NCBI GenBank assembly: GCA_036402215.1
Contig: DASWTI010000640.1
Location: 1 to 5,968, forward strand
Direction of reading: 5' to 3'
DNA length: 5,968 nucleotides
From: DASXTS01 sp036402215
GTDB taxonomy: Bacteria; Actinomycetota; Actinomycetes; Mycobacteriales; Pseudonocardiaceae
Position 1 is the stretch's first letter, and each line of letters starts with the position of its first letter. The notes under the pieces are model-generated. The model was not told the origin of the DNA and searched no databases. It saw nothing but the letters and a program-made list of their open reading frames with translations. Below are positions 1-5,834 of the stretch, one piece after another. A program made the translations under genes and the position numbers.

Positions 1-748
1 CGATGTCGTCCACGGTGGCCGTGGCGCGGGCCAGCGACAGGTCGAAGGAGACCGCGTCCGCGCCGGCGCCGCGCAGCAGGCCGATCGGCGGCTCGGCGGC
101 GCAGCAGTGCACGACCACGGGCCGCGGCAGCGCGGCCAGCACCTCACGCAGCGCGGCCTGGGCGTCCGGCGCCGGCACCGGGTTCACGGTCCCCAGCCCG
201 GACGGCGTGGCCAGCCGGCCGGACAGCACGGCCGGCAGGCCCGGCTCGTCGAGCTGCACGACGACGTGCGCGCCGGTGCGTTTCGCCACCTCGGCGGCGT
301 GCTGCGCCAGGCCCTCGGCCAGGCTCGCGGTGAACTCGCGCACCGCCCCGGGGTCGGTGAGCACCCGGTGCCCGGTGCGCAGCTCGATGCCGGCGGCCAG
401 CGTCCACGGTCCGGCGGCCTGCACCTTCACCACGGCCGGCCGCAACCCGTCCAGGGCCTCGTCGAACGCGTCCAGGTCGGCGCGCAGCAGGCCGACGGCG
501 CGCTGGTGGTCACGGCCGGCGCGCGCGGTGACGCGGTAGCCGGAGGTGACCTCCTCGATCGCCAGGTCCACCAGCAGCGCCGCGGTCCGGCCGATCAGGT
601 CGGCGCCCAGGCCGCGGCCCGGCAGCTCCGGCAGGTACGGCAGCTCGGGCACCTCACCGGCGACGGTGCGGGCGGCCTCCACGGGGTCGGTGCCGGGCAT
701 GGAACCCACGCCGGTACCGGCGGCGCCGGGCCAGGAGAACTCGGTCAC
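1..748 (-). CDS. Short cobalamin-independent methionine synthase-like protein (MetE C-terminal-domain family), 3' end outside window
   Basis: The frame is open from a GTG at 748 to the window edge and gives the first 249 residues. It belongs to the MetE/uroporphyrinogen-decarboxylase-fold family that has only the catalytic C-terminal half of MetE, usually about 340 residues, so roughly 90 are probably missing. Visible landmarks are GVGSMPGTD near residues 13-21, PELPYLPELPGRG at 34-46, KVQAAGPWTLA at 108-118, QLDEP at 165-169 and VVVHCC at 211-216. H214 and C216 fit the zinc-binding H-x-C of MetE. The GTG overlaps the vapC stop as GTGA, and the protein starts where this family normally starts (an xxWPGxxGTGVGSMPG opening), which supports the start and an intact N-terminus. 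Annotated relatives such as Rv3015c of M. tuberculosis are called methionine synthase, but methyl donor and acceptor are uncertain without the folate-binding N-terminal half. The family call is firm; the reaction is inferred. Confidence 0.88.
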   Translation of the reverse strand, partial: MTEFSWPGAAGTGVGSMPGTDPVEAARTVAGEVPELPYLPELPGRGLGADLIGRTAALLVDLAIEEVTSGYRVTARAGRDHQRAVGLLRADLDAFDEALDGLRPAVVKVQAAGPWTLAAGIELRTGHRVLTDPGAVREFTASLAEGLAQHAAEVAKRTGAHVVVQLDEPGLPAVLSGRLATPSGLGTVNPVPAPDAQAALREVLAALPRPVVVHCCAAEPPIGLLRGAGADAVSFDLSLARATATVDDI

Positions 749-1182
749 GGGCCGCCCATCAGTGGGTTTCGGGTACGGAGCTTGGGAAAGAGCGAGAAGT
801 CCCGGTCCGACGTCCACAGCTCGCGCACCTCGTGGTCGAGGCAGATCGCGGCGATCCGGGCGTCGTACAGGCGCGGTCCGGTCAGCCCGGTGATGCCCAC
901 CAGGTCTCGCAGGTGGTCCCAGGTGCGCGGGGTCTCGGCGAGCAGCACGGGGCCGGCGTCGATCCAGGCGTCGACCTGATCGAGCGCGGTCTCGACAGGC
1001 GTCGGGACCGGGAACAGCCGGGAGTTGGTCACCACGCAGAGGAACTCGGCCAGGCACGGCCAGGGCAGTGCCCAGCGCTCGGTGCCTTCGGCCAGCTCGG
1101 CGATGCGCCGGAAGCTCTCCTCGTTCTGCGACAGCTCGGCCCGGCTGGAGTAGACGAGGAGGTTGGTGTCGACGGCGATCAC
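745..1182 (-). CDS. vapC: VapC-family PIN-domain ribonuclease toxin
   Basis: The protein is 145 residues, normal for VapC. A PIN domain fills it: AVDTNLLVY at 3-11 carries the first acid D5 with N7, LAEF gives E46, LYDARIAAI gives D107, and TSDRDF at 124-129 gives D126. The acidic residues expected to hold Mg/Mn are all present, so the nuclease looks intact. VapC toxins are endoribonucleases, and those with known targets mostly cut tRNA anticodon loops, initiator tRNA or the 23S sarcin-ricin loop; the target here cannot be read from sequence. The start is a GTG overlapping the vapB stop (GTGA), and its own TGA overlaps the next gene's GTG in the same way. Both overlaps suggest translational coupling in one transcript. 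Sampled lines are about 65-70% GC, below the mostly 70-85% of the flanking genes. Family assignment is secure; activity and target are inferred. Confidence 0.93.
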   Translation of the reverse strand: MIAVDTNLLVYSSRAELSQNEESFRRIAELAEGTERWALPWPCLAEFLCVVTNSRLFPVPTPVETALDQVDAWIDAGPVLLAETPRTWDHLRDLVGITGLTGPRLYDARIAAICLDHEVRELWTSDRDFSLFPKLRTRNPLMGGP

Positions 1183-1463
1183 GCGTCACCCCACCGCTCG
1201 TCGTCCACGGTGTCTCGCACCGCGTCCCAGTCCCGTAGATCGACCAGCGGTGTCGTTCCGCCGGCGCCGTGGAACCGGGCATCCCGCAGCCGGGGCGCCG
1301 GCCGGTTGAACTCCTGCTCGTCCAGCCAGGTGGCCAGCGCTTCCTCGAAGACGCTGCGCAGGCTGCGCCCGTGCGAGGCGGCGCGTTCCTTGGCGCGGCG
1401 GAGCAATCGCTCGTCGAGCTCGATGGTGGTCTTCACCCGGGCATCGTATCGATCATCACCCAT
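1179..1463 (-). CDS. vapB: VapB-type ribbon-helix-helix antitoxin
   Basis: This 94-residue protein is encoded immediately before vapC. Residues 10-16 (VKTTIEL) form the expected DNA-binding beta strand, followed by helix A near 17-32 (DERLLRRAKERAASHG) and helix B near 34-50 (SLRSVFEEALATWLDEQ): a ribbon-helix-helix fold. The rest, ending PLVDLRDWDAVRDTVDDERW, should be the flexible segment that wraps the toxin active site. VapB proteins neutralise VapC and repress their own promoter with it. I chose the ATG at 1463, which lies 2 bp after the mnmA stop (TAATTATG) and suits translational re-initiation. A GTG at 1436 would give an 85-residue protein starting at the conserved (M)KTTIEL, where many VapB proteins begin. 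Neither start has a convincing Shine-Dalgarno sequence. The frame stays open far upstream through mnmA, but that extension overlaps the real mnmA frame and is not protein-like. Confidence 0.88.
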   Translation of the reverse strand: MGDDRYDARVKTTIELDERLLRRAKERAASHGRSLRSVFEEALATWLDEQEFNRPAPRLRDARFHGAGGTTPLVDLRDWDAVRDTVDDERWGDA

Positions 1464-1465
1464 AA

Positions 1466-2557
1466 TTAAGGGTCCCACGAACGGCACGCCCGGGTGATCG
1501 TGGCGCTGCCGAGAACGACGTCGCCGGCGGGGTCCGGGCGGTAGAGGACGACGGCCTGGCCGGGCGCGACGCCCTCCAGCGGGGTGCGTAGCTCGACGAC
1601 CAGCGCGTCGCCGTCGAGGGAGGCCACCGCGGGCGCCAGACCGCCGTGCGCGCGGACCTGGGCGACGCACTCGACCGGGCCGGTGGGGGCGGCGCCGGTC
1701 CAGACCGGGCGCTCGCCGACCAGGCCGGTGACGGCGAGCCGCTCCCGCGCGCCGACCCGCACGGTGCCGGACACCGGCTCGATGCCGAGCACGTAGCGCG
1801 GGCGGCCGTCGGCTGCGGGGCGGTCCAGCCCCAGGCCGTGCCGCTGGCCGACCGTGAAGCCGTGCACCCCGGCGTGCGAGCCGAGCACCTCGCCGCTCTC
1901 GTCGTCCACCAGCGGGCCTGGGGTGGCGCCCAGCCGCGCGGCGAGGAAGGCGCGGGTGTCGCCGGACGGGATGAAGCAGATGTCGTGGCTGTCCGGCTTG
2001 TGCGCCACCGCGAGGCCGCGCTCCTCGGCCTCGGCGCGGATGCCGGCCTTCGGGGTGTCGCCGACCGGGAAGAGCGCGTGCGCCAGCCGGTCCGCGGTGA
2101 GCACGGCGAGCACGTAGGACTGGTCCTTGTCCGCGTCCACCGCGCGGCGCAGCAGGCCATCCGGGCCGAGGCGCGCGTAGTGCCCGGTGCACACCGCGTC
2201 GAAGCCGAGCGCGAGCGCCTTGTCCAGCAGCGCGCTGAACTTGATCCGTTCGTTGCAGCGCAGGCACGGGTTCGGCGTGCGGCCCGCGGCGTACTCGGCG
2301 ACGAAGTCGTCCACCACGCCCTCGGCGAACCGCTCGGCGAAGTCCCAGACGTAGAACGGGATGCCCAGCACGTCGGCGGCGCGGCGGGCGTCGTGCGCGT
2401 CCTCCACGGTGCAGCAGCCGCGCGAGCCGGTGCGCAGCGTGCCGGGCCGCGCCGAGAGCGCCAGGTGCACGCCGACCACGTCGTGGCCCGCGGCCACGGC
2501 GCGCGCGGCCGCCACGGCGGAGTCGACTCCCCCGCTCATCGCGGCCAGCACACGCAT
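1466..2557 (-). CDS. mnmA: tRNA-specific 2-thiouridylase MnmA (TrmU)
   Basis: This 363-residue cytoplasmic enzyme activates U34 of Lys, Glu and Gln tRNAs with ATP and replaces O2 with sulfur, giving s2U34. The ATP-pyrophosphatase P-loop SGGVDS is at residues 8-13. The catalytic cysteine is in TPNPCLRCNERIKF (C98, with C101 nearby), and the persulfide-carrying cysteine is C194 in DSHDICFIPSGDTR. GHYARL (125-130) and VHGFTVGQRHGLG follow, then a beta-barrel C-terminal domain. The length suits the family. The start codon is ATG, 9 bp downstream of the desulfurase stop, with a distant AGGGGA lying just before that stop; coupling is likely. Desulfurase and thiouridylase as neighbours makes the desulfurase the probable sulfur source. 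The C-terminus ends ITRACRSWDP, directly against vapB, and the last seven or so residues may be non-ancestral. Identity is firm. Confidence 0.97.
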   Translation of the reverse strand: MRVLAAMSGGVDSAVAAARAVAAGHDVVGVHLALSARPGTLRTGSRGCCTVEDAHDARRAADVLGIPFYVWDFAERFAEGVVDDFVAEYAAGRTPNPCLRCNERIKFSALLDKALALGFDAVCTGHYARLGPDGLLRRAVDADKDQSYVLAVLTADRLAHALFPVGDTPKAGIRAEAEERGLAVAHKPDSHDICFIPSGDTRAFLAARLGATPGPLVDDESGEVLGSHAGVHGFTVGQRHGLGLDRPAADGRPRYVLGIEPVSGTVRVGARERLAVTGLVGERPVWTGAAPTGPVECVAQVRAHGGLAPAVASLDGDALVVELRTPLEGVAPGQAVVLYRPDPAGDVVLGSATITRACRSWDP

Positions 2558-2566
2558 CGCGCGACC

Positions 2567-3769
2567 CTATCCCCTGCGCAGGCCGGCCAGCCCGGCGCTG
2601 CGGGCCCGGGCGACCACCGGGCCGATCGCGGCGAGCACCGCGTCCACGTCTGCCGCCGTCGAGGTGTGGCCGAGCGAGAACCGCAGCGAGCCGCGGGCCA
2701 GCCGCTGGTTCACGCCCATGGCGAGCAGCACGTGCGAGGGCTGCGCCACGCCGGCCGTGCAGGCCGATCCGGTGGAGCACTCGATGCCGTTGGCGTCCAG
2801 CAGCATGAGCAGCGAGTCGCCCTCGCAGTCCGGGAACGAGAAGTGCGCGTTGCCCGGCAGCCGCGACGGCCCGTCGTCCACCGTGGACTGCCCGGGGTCG
2901 CCGTTGAGCACGGCGTCCGGCACCACGGCGGTGAGCCGGCGCACCAGGTCGTCGCGCAGCGCGGTCAGCTCGGCGGCGCGACGCGGGGCGTGCGCCACGG
3001 CCTCGGTGACCGCCGCCGCGAGCCCGACGATGGCCGGCACGTCGAGCGTGCCGGAGCGCACGTCCCGCTCCTGGCCGCCGCCGTGCAGGATCGGCGCGCA
3101 CGGCACGTCACGGCCGAGCAGCAGCACCCCGGCGCCGTACGGGCCGCCGAGCTTGTGCCCGGTGAGGGTGAGCGCGGCGGCCCCGGCCGCGCGGAAGTCC
3201 ACCGGCAGCGTGCCGACGGCCTGCACCGCGTCGGTGTGCAGCGGGATGCCGTGCCGGGCGGCCACCTCGGCCAGCTCGCGCACCGGGTTCACGGTGCCGA
3301 CCTCGTTGTTGGCCCACATGACGCTCACCAGCGCCACGTCGTCCGGGTTCTCCGCGATGGCCGCGGCGAGCGTGTCGGCGTGCACCCGGCCGAAGCCGTC
3401 CACCTCGAGCCAGGTGACCTCGGCGCCCTCGTGCTCGGCCAGCCACTGCACGGCGTCCAGCACCGCGTGGTGCTCGACGGCGGAGGCCAGCACGCGGCGC
3501 CGCGCCGGGTCGGCCGCGCGCCGCGCCCAGTACATGCCCTTGACCGCCAGGTTGTCCGACTCGGTGCCCCCGGTGGTGAACACCACCTCGGAGGGACGGG
3601 CGCCGAGGGCCGCCGCGATCGCCTCGCGGGACTCCTCCACCACGCGGCGCGCCCGCCGCCCCGACGAATGCAGCGACGAGGCGTTGCCCAAGGTGGTCAA
3701 CGCCTCACTCATCGCGGCCACCGACTCCGCCACCATGGGAGTGGTGGCCGCGTGGTCGAGGTAGGTCAT
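2567..3769 (-). CDS. iscS: Cysteine desulfurase (IscS/NifS type, class V aminotransferase)
   Basis: This PLP enzyme of 400 residues converts cysteine to alanine and holds the sulfur as a cysteine persulfide. Visible landmarks are YLDHAATTP at 3-11, the cofactor-phosphate loop TTGGTESDNLA at 65-75, H101 stacking on PLP (VEHHAV), D180 and Q183 in HTDAVQAVG, the Schiff-base lysine K206 in LTGHKLGGPYGAG, RSGTLDVP at 238-245, and the catalytic C337 in STGSACTAG. The last, with its surrounding loop, is of the group I (IscS/NifS) type, not SufS. The ATG start is preceded by GAGAG four bases upstream (3774-3778), and the protein opens with the family's usual MxYLDHAATTP. The stop lies 9 bp before mnmA, so it most likely feeds tRNA thiolation; a wider role in Fe-S cluster assembly is possible, but no scaffold gene is nearby. 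The M. tuberculosis counterpart arrangement is iscS-trmU. Confidence 0.96.
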   Translation of the reverse strand: MTYLDHAATTPMVAESVAAMSEALTTLGNASSLHSSGRRARRVVEESREAIAAALGARPSEVVFTTGGTESDNLAVKGMYWARRAADPARRRVLASAVEHHAVLDAVQWLAEHEGAEVTWLEVDGFGRVHADTLAAAIAENPDDVALVSVMWANNEVGTVNPVRELAEVAARHGIPLHTDAVQAVGTLPVDFRAAGAAALTLTGHKLGGPYGAGVLLLGRDVPCAPILHGGGQERDVRSGTLDVPAIVGLAAAVTEAVAHAPRRAAELTALRDDLVRRLTAVVPDAVLNGDPGQSTVDDGPSRLPGNAHFSFPDCEGDSLLMLLDANGIECSTGSACTAGVAQPSHVLLAMGVNQRLARGSLRFSLGHTSTAADVDAVLAAIGPVVARARSAGLAGLRRG

Positions 3770-3805
3770 CGTGCTCTCAACTGTAGCCCGGCCGGGGGCG
3801 TGGGC

Positions 3806-5239
3806 TCAGTCGCCGGGCGGAGGTCCCGCGGTGCGCGCGGCGAGCACCGCGCCGAGCAGCGCGAGGCCGGCCATCAACACGTTGAGCGTGATCACCGCGG
3901 GGGCCGGCGCCGCCGCGGAGGCGACGGTGAGCAGCAGCACGCCGCCGAAACCGATGCAGGCGGCGGACAGCAGCATGTCCCAGATCTGCATGGCCGCGGA
4001 GTTGAAGCCGCGGTCCGAGGCGGGCGAGAGCTCCAGCAGCCGCACGCTGACGCTCGGCATGGCCAGGCCCATGCCCGCGCCGGCCGCGATCCAGAACGGC
4101 AGCACCAGCCAGAACGGCGCCGCGGCGAACGCGCCCACCGTGGTGCCGGCCAGGCCGGCCGCGATGATCAGGAAGCCGGCCCGCATCAGACGGTGCCGCG
4201 CGATGTCCGGGTGCCGGCCCTGCCAGGCCGCCGCGCCGGACCAGCCGAGCGCGCCGACCGTGAGCGGCAGCCCGGCCAGCGCGGGCGAGGTGCCGTGCAC
4301 GGCGGTCAGGGTGAGCGGCAGGTAGGCCTCGACGGCGAAGAACGAGCCGGTGAGCAGGCCGCGGGCCAGCACCACGCTCGGCAGGCCACGGGCGGCGCGC
4401 AGCGTGCCGGCCGGCAGCAGCGTGCGCAGCGCGGGGGCCAGCACCAGCAGGCCGCCCGCGGCGAGCAGCGCGGTGACGAGCGAGGGGTGCTGCGCGGCCC
4501 AGGTGAGCGCGGAGAGCCCGGCGGCCGCGGCGACCGCGGCGGCGATCAGCCAGCGGCGGACCAGCGGCGTGGGTTCGGACTCCGGCAGCCGCCGCAGCAT
4601 CGGCACCAGCAGGCCGATGCCGAGGGCCACGAACGGCGCCAGCCCGAGGAACACCCAGCGCCAGCTGGCGTGCTCGGTGAGCAGCCCGGCGACGACGGGC
4701 CCGACGAGCGCCGGCAGCACCCAGGCCGCGGAGATCACCCCGAACACGGCCGGCCTGGTCGACTCGGGGTAGACCAGGCCGACGAGCGCGTACAGGGCCA
4801 CGATCTGGATGCCGCCGCCGAGACCCTGCAGGACCCGGCCGGCGAGCAGCAGCTCCATGGTGGGCGCGAACCCGGCGACCAGCAGGCCGGCGGCGAAGAA
4901 CACCGGCCCGGCGAGCAGCGGCAGCCGTGGCCCTCGGGTGTCCGCCACCCGGCCGGACAGCACCGTGCCGACCACGCTGGCCGCCAGGAACGCGGTGAAC
5001 GGCCACGAGTACAGCGCCTGCCCGCCGAGGTCGGCGACCATGGTGGGCATCGCGGTGCCGACGCTCATCGCCTCGAACGCCACCAGCGTGACGAGCAGCA
5101 CCAGGCCGCCGGTGGTGGCGCGGTACCGGCCGCCCCACAAGGTTTCCTTGGCTACTGGGGGCACGGCGGCGGTGGTCGTCACCTGTCCAGCATGCGACAT
5201 GAACCGGGGTTGAGGTCCAGCGCGTATCGGGACGCCCAC
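3806..5239 (-). CDS. MFS efflux transporter, DHA2 (EmrB/QacA-like, 14 TM)
   Basis: This 477-residue integral membrane protein is probably a proton-driven exporter of small molecules. I count about 14 hydrophobic segments, near residues 43-63, 80-98, 108-126, 131-155, 165-187, 194-214, 229-248, 253-271, 289-312, 319-339, 352-372, 374-396, 420-440 and 446-468. That is the 6+2+6 plan of DHA2. Motif A is GRVADTRGPRLPLL (96-109), motif B is AGRVLQGLGGG (133-143) with R135, and VLPALVGPVVAGLL (174-187) resembles the antiporter motif C. FEAMSVGTAMP (55-65) replaces the first-helix acidic motif of other DHA2 members. The frame begins at a GTG (5239). An ATG at 5200 (464 residues) or a GTG at 5182 are alternatives; none has a good ribosome site, and I mildly favour 5200 because residues 1-13 carry no visible family feature. 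It ends 36 bp before the desulfurase. Substrate unknown; nothing ties it to sulfur or tRNA metabolism. Confidence 0.9.
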   Translation of the reverse strand: MGVPIRAGPQPRFMSHAGQVTTTAAVPPVAKETLWGGRYRATTGGLVLLVTLVAFEAMSVGTAMPTMVADLGGQALYSWPFTAFLAASVVGTVLSGRVADTRGPRLPLLAGPVFFAAGLLVAGFAPTMELLLAGRVLQGLGGGIQIVALYALVGLVYPESTRPAVFGVISAAWVLPALVGPVVAGLLTEHASWRWVFLGLAPFVALGIGLLVPMLRRLPESEPTPLVRRWLIAAAVAAAAGLSALTWAAQHPSLVTALLAAGGLLVLAPALRTLLPAGTLRAARGLPSVVLARGLLTGSFFAVEAYLPLTLTAVHGTSPALAGLPLTVGALGWSGAAAWQGRHPDIARHRLMRAGFLIIAAGLAGTTVGAFAAAPFWLVLPFWIAAGAGMGLAMPSVSVRLLELSPASDRGFNSAAMQIWDMLLSAACIGFGGVLLLTVASAAAPAPAVITLNVLMAGLALLGAVLAARTAGPPPGD

Positions 5240-5311
5240 CGGGCACCGGGCCGGCCCACGCGGGCCTTGGTCGGCCCACGGAGCCTCAGGTCAGCCCGCC
5301 GGGCCCCGGGT
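5201..5311 (-). other. Intergenic region between exported protein and MFS gene
   Basis: About 70-110 bp are noncoding, depending on the transporter start chosen. Apart from the direct repeat, it holds GATACG (5224-5229 on the minus strand), which could pass as a -10 element for a start at 5200. No -35 partner is convincing, so I do not call a promoter. Confidence 0.3.
5249..5280. repeat. 12-bp direct repeat, 20-bp spacing, upstream of the MFS gene
   Basis: GGCCGGCCCACG (5249-5260) and GGTCGGCCCACG (5269-5280) match at 11 of 12 positions and are exactly 20 bp apart, about two helical turns. The pair lies between the exported-protein stop and the transporter start. The first copy also forms a short inverted repeat, GGCCC (5253-5257) with GGGCC (5262-5266) around ACGC, which could be a weak hairpin downstream of the exported-protein gene. 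No T-run follows it. It could be an operator for a regulator of the transporter, a terminator, or chance in GC-rich DNA. Confidence 0.4.
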
Positions 5312-5746
5312 TCAACCCACCGGTGAGGCGACGTTGTCCACGGTGAAGGACCCGCTGCCGAGCCGCCAGGTGATCATCGACGCCGCGCGGTCGTCGGGGC
5401 CGTCGAAGTCCCAGTAGAGGTTGGACTGGCAGGCCCGGACGCCGCCCGGCGCGGTCGTGCCCAGCCCGCAGAACGTCCCGCCCACGTCGGGGATCGTGCT
5501 GCTGAACTGCGCGGTGAGGGTCTGGGAGGAGCCGTTCTCCAGCCAGGTGATCGCCCGCACCTGCAGGCCGGGCGCGTACACCCGCTCCAGGCAGATGTCC
5601 ACCCGCACCCCGGAGCCGAGCGACAGGTCGAAGTAGCACGTGAAGCCCATGCCGGCGTGCGCCGGCGCGGCGCCGAGGGCACCGATCCCGCTCATCGTCA
5701 GAACGGCCGCCAGCGTGGCGGCGATCCGTCCCATCCGTCGTCCCAT
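5312..5746 (-). CDS. Small exported four-cysteine protein of unknown function
   Basis: This 144-residue protein does not match a family I recognise. Residues 1-31 form a textbook Sec signal peptide: GRRMGR basic start, the hydrophobic stretch ATLAAVLTMSGIGALGAA, and cleavage after APAHA. The predicted mature part, about 113 residues starting GMGFTCYFDLS, has four cysteines (C37, C52, C93, C106), enough for two disulfides outside the cell. It is rich in short polar/hydrophobic alternations such as VRVDICLERVY, LQVRAITWLENG and SGSFTVDNVA, suggesting a compact beta sandwich. The start is set by a perfect AGGAGG six bases before the ATG. The frame can be extended upstream to a GTG at 5827, but that leader is arginine-rich, would bury the signal peptide and lacks a ribosome site. 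It probably has its own transcript or is read from the preceding gene 88 bp away. No lipobox, sortase signal, membrane anchor or catalytic motif is visible. Confidence 0.8.
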   Translation of the reverse strand: MGRRMGRIAATLAAVLTMSGIGALGAAPAHAGMGFTCYFDLSLGSGVRVDICLERVYAPGLQVRAITWLENGSSQTLTAQFSSTIPDVGGTFCGLGTTAPGGVRACQSNLYWDFDGPDDRAASMITWRLGSGSFTVDNVASPVG

Positions 5747-5752
5747 GTTCGT

Positions 5753-5758
5753 CCTCCT
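5753..5758 (-). promoter_or_regulatory. Consensus Shine-Dalgarno AGGAGG deciding the start of the exported protein
   Basis: On the minus strand AGGAGG is followed by six bases (ACGAAC) and then ATG at 5746. This is the strongest ribosome site in the window. It selects the 144-residue form with an N-terminal signal peptide over the 171-residue extension. Confidence 0.85.
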
Positions 5759-5766
5759 CGGTTCCC

Positions 5767-5781
5767 GCCCCCGGGTGGGGC
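5767..5781 (-). other. Short GC hairpin in the leader of the exported-protein gene
   Basis: GCCCC (5767-5771) pairs with GGGGC (5777-5781) around a five-base loop. It lies about 54 bp downstream of the partial upstream gene's stop and about 8 bp before the AGGAGG. It has no T-run. It could weakly end transcription of the upstream gene or shape the leader, but short stems like this are common at this GC content. The remaining 5782-5834 shows nothing I can name. Confidence 0.25.
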
Positions 5782-5834
5782 TCAGGCTCCGACGATCGGC
5801 CACCGGGGCCCGCCGCCACAGGTCCACTGCACGG

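Noticed and set aside
3..979. Plus-strand open frames over the MetE-like gene and the 3' part of vapC
   Set aside because: The minus strand there encodes recognisable MetE-family and PIN-domain motifs; the plus-strand products are low-complexity.
1161..1500. Search for target-site duplications or terminal inverted repeats around vapBC
   Set aside because: Comparing the mnmA 3' end with the vapC/metE junction by eye showed only loose GC-rich similarity and no exact repeat.
1464..3101. Upstream extension of the vapB frame to a 640-residue protein through mnmA and into the desulfurase
   Set aside because: The extension is Arg/Ala/Gly-rich and overlaps well-supported genes in another frame. Only the last 94 residues are protein-like.
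3777..5279. Second minus-strand frame of 500 codons overlapping the transporter
   Set aside because: It is Arg/Ala/Gly-rich, while the overlapping frame shows 14 hydrophobic segments and MFS motifs.
5299..5310. GC-rich near-palindrome CCGGGCCCCGGG at the 3' end of the exported-protein region
   Set aside because: It has no usable loop and no T-run, and such strings are frequent at this GC content.
1646..5326. A plus-strand open frame of about 1,226 codons opposite mnmA, the desulfurase and the transporter
   Set aside because: Its product is dominated by Arg, Gly, His, Ala and Gln with no domain, as expected for antisense reading of GC-rich genes. The opposite strand carries clear catalytic motifs throughout.
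5747..5827. 27-residue N-terminal extension of the exported protein from a GTG
   Set aside because: It would place an arginine-rich segment before the signal peptide and has no ribosome site, whereas AGGAGG precisely precedes the inner ATG.
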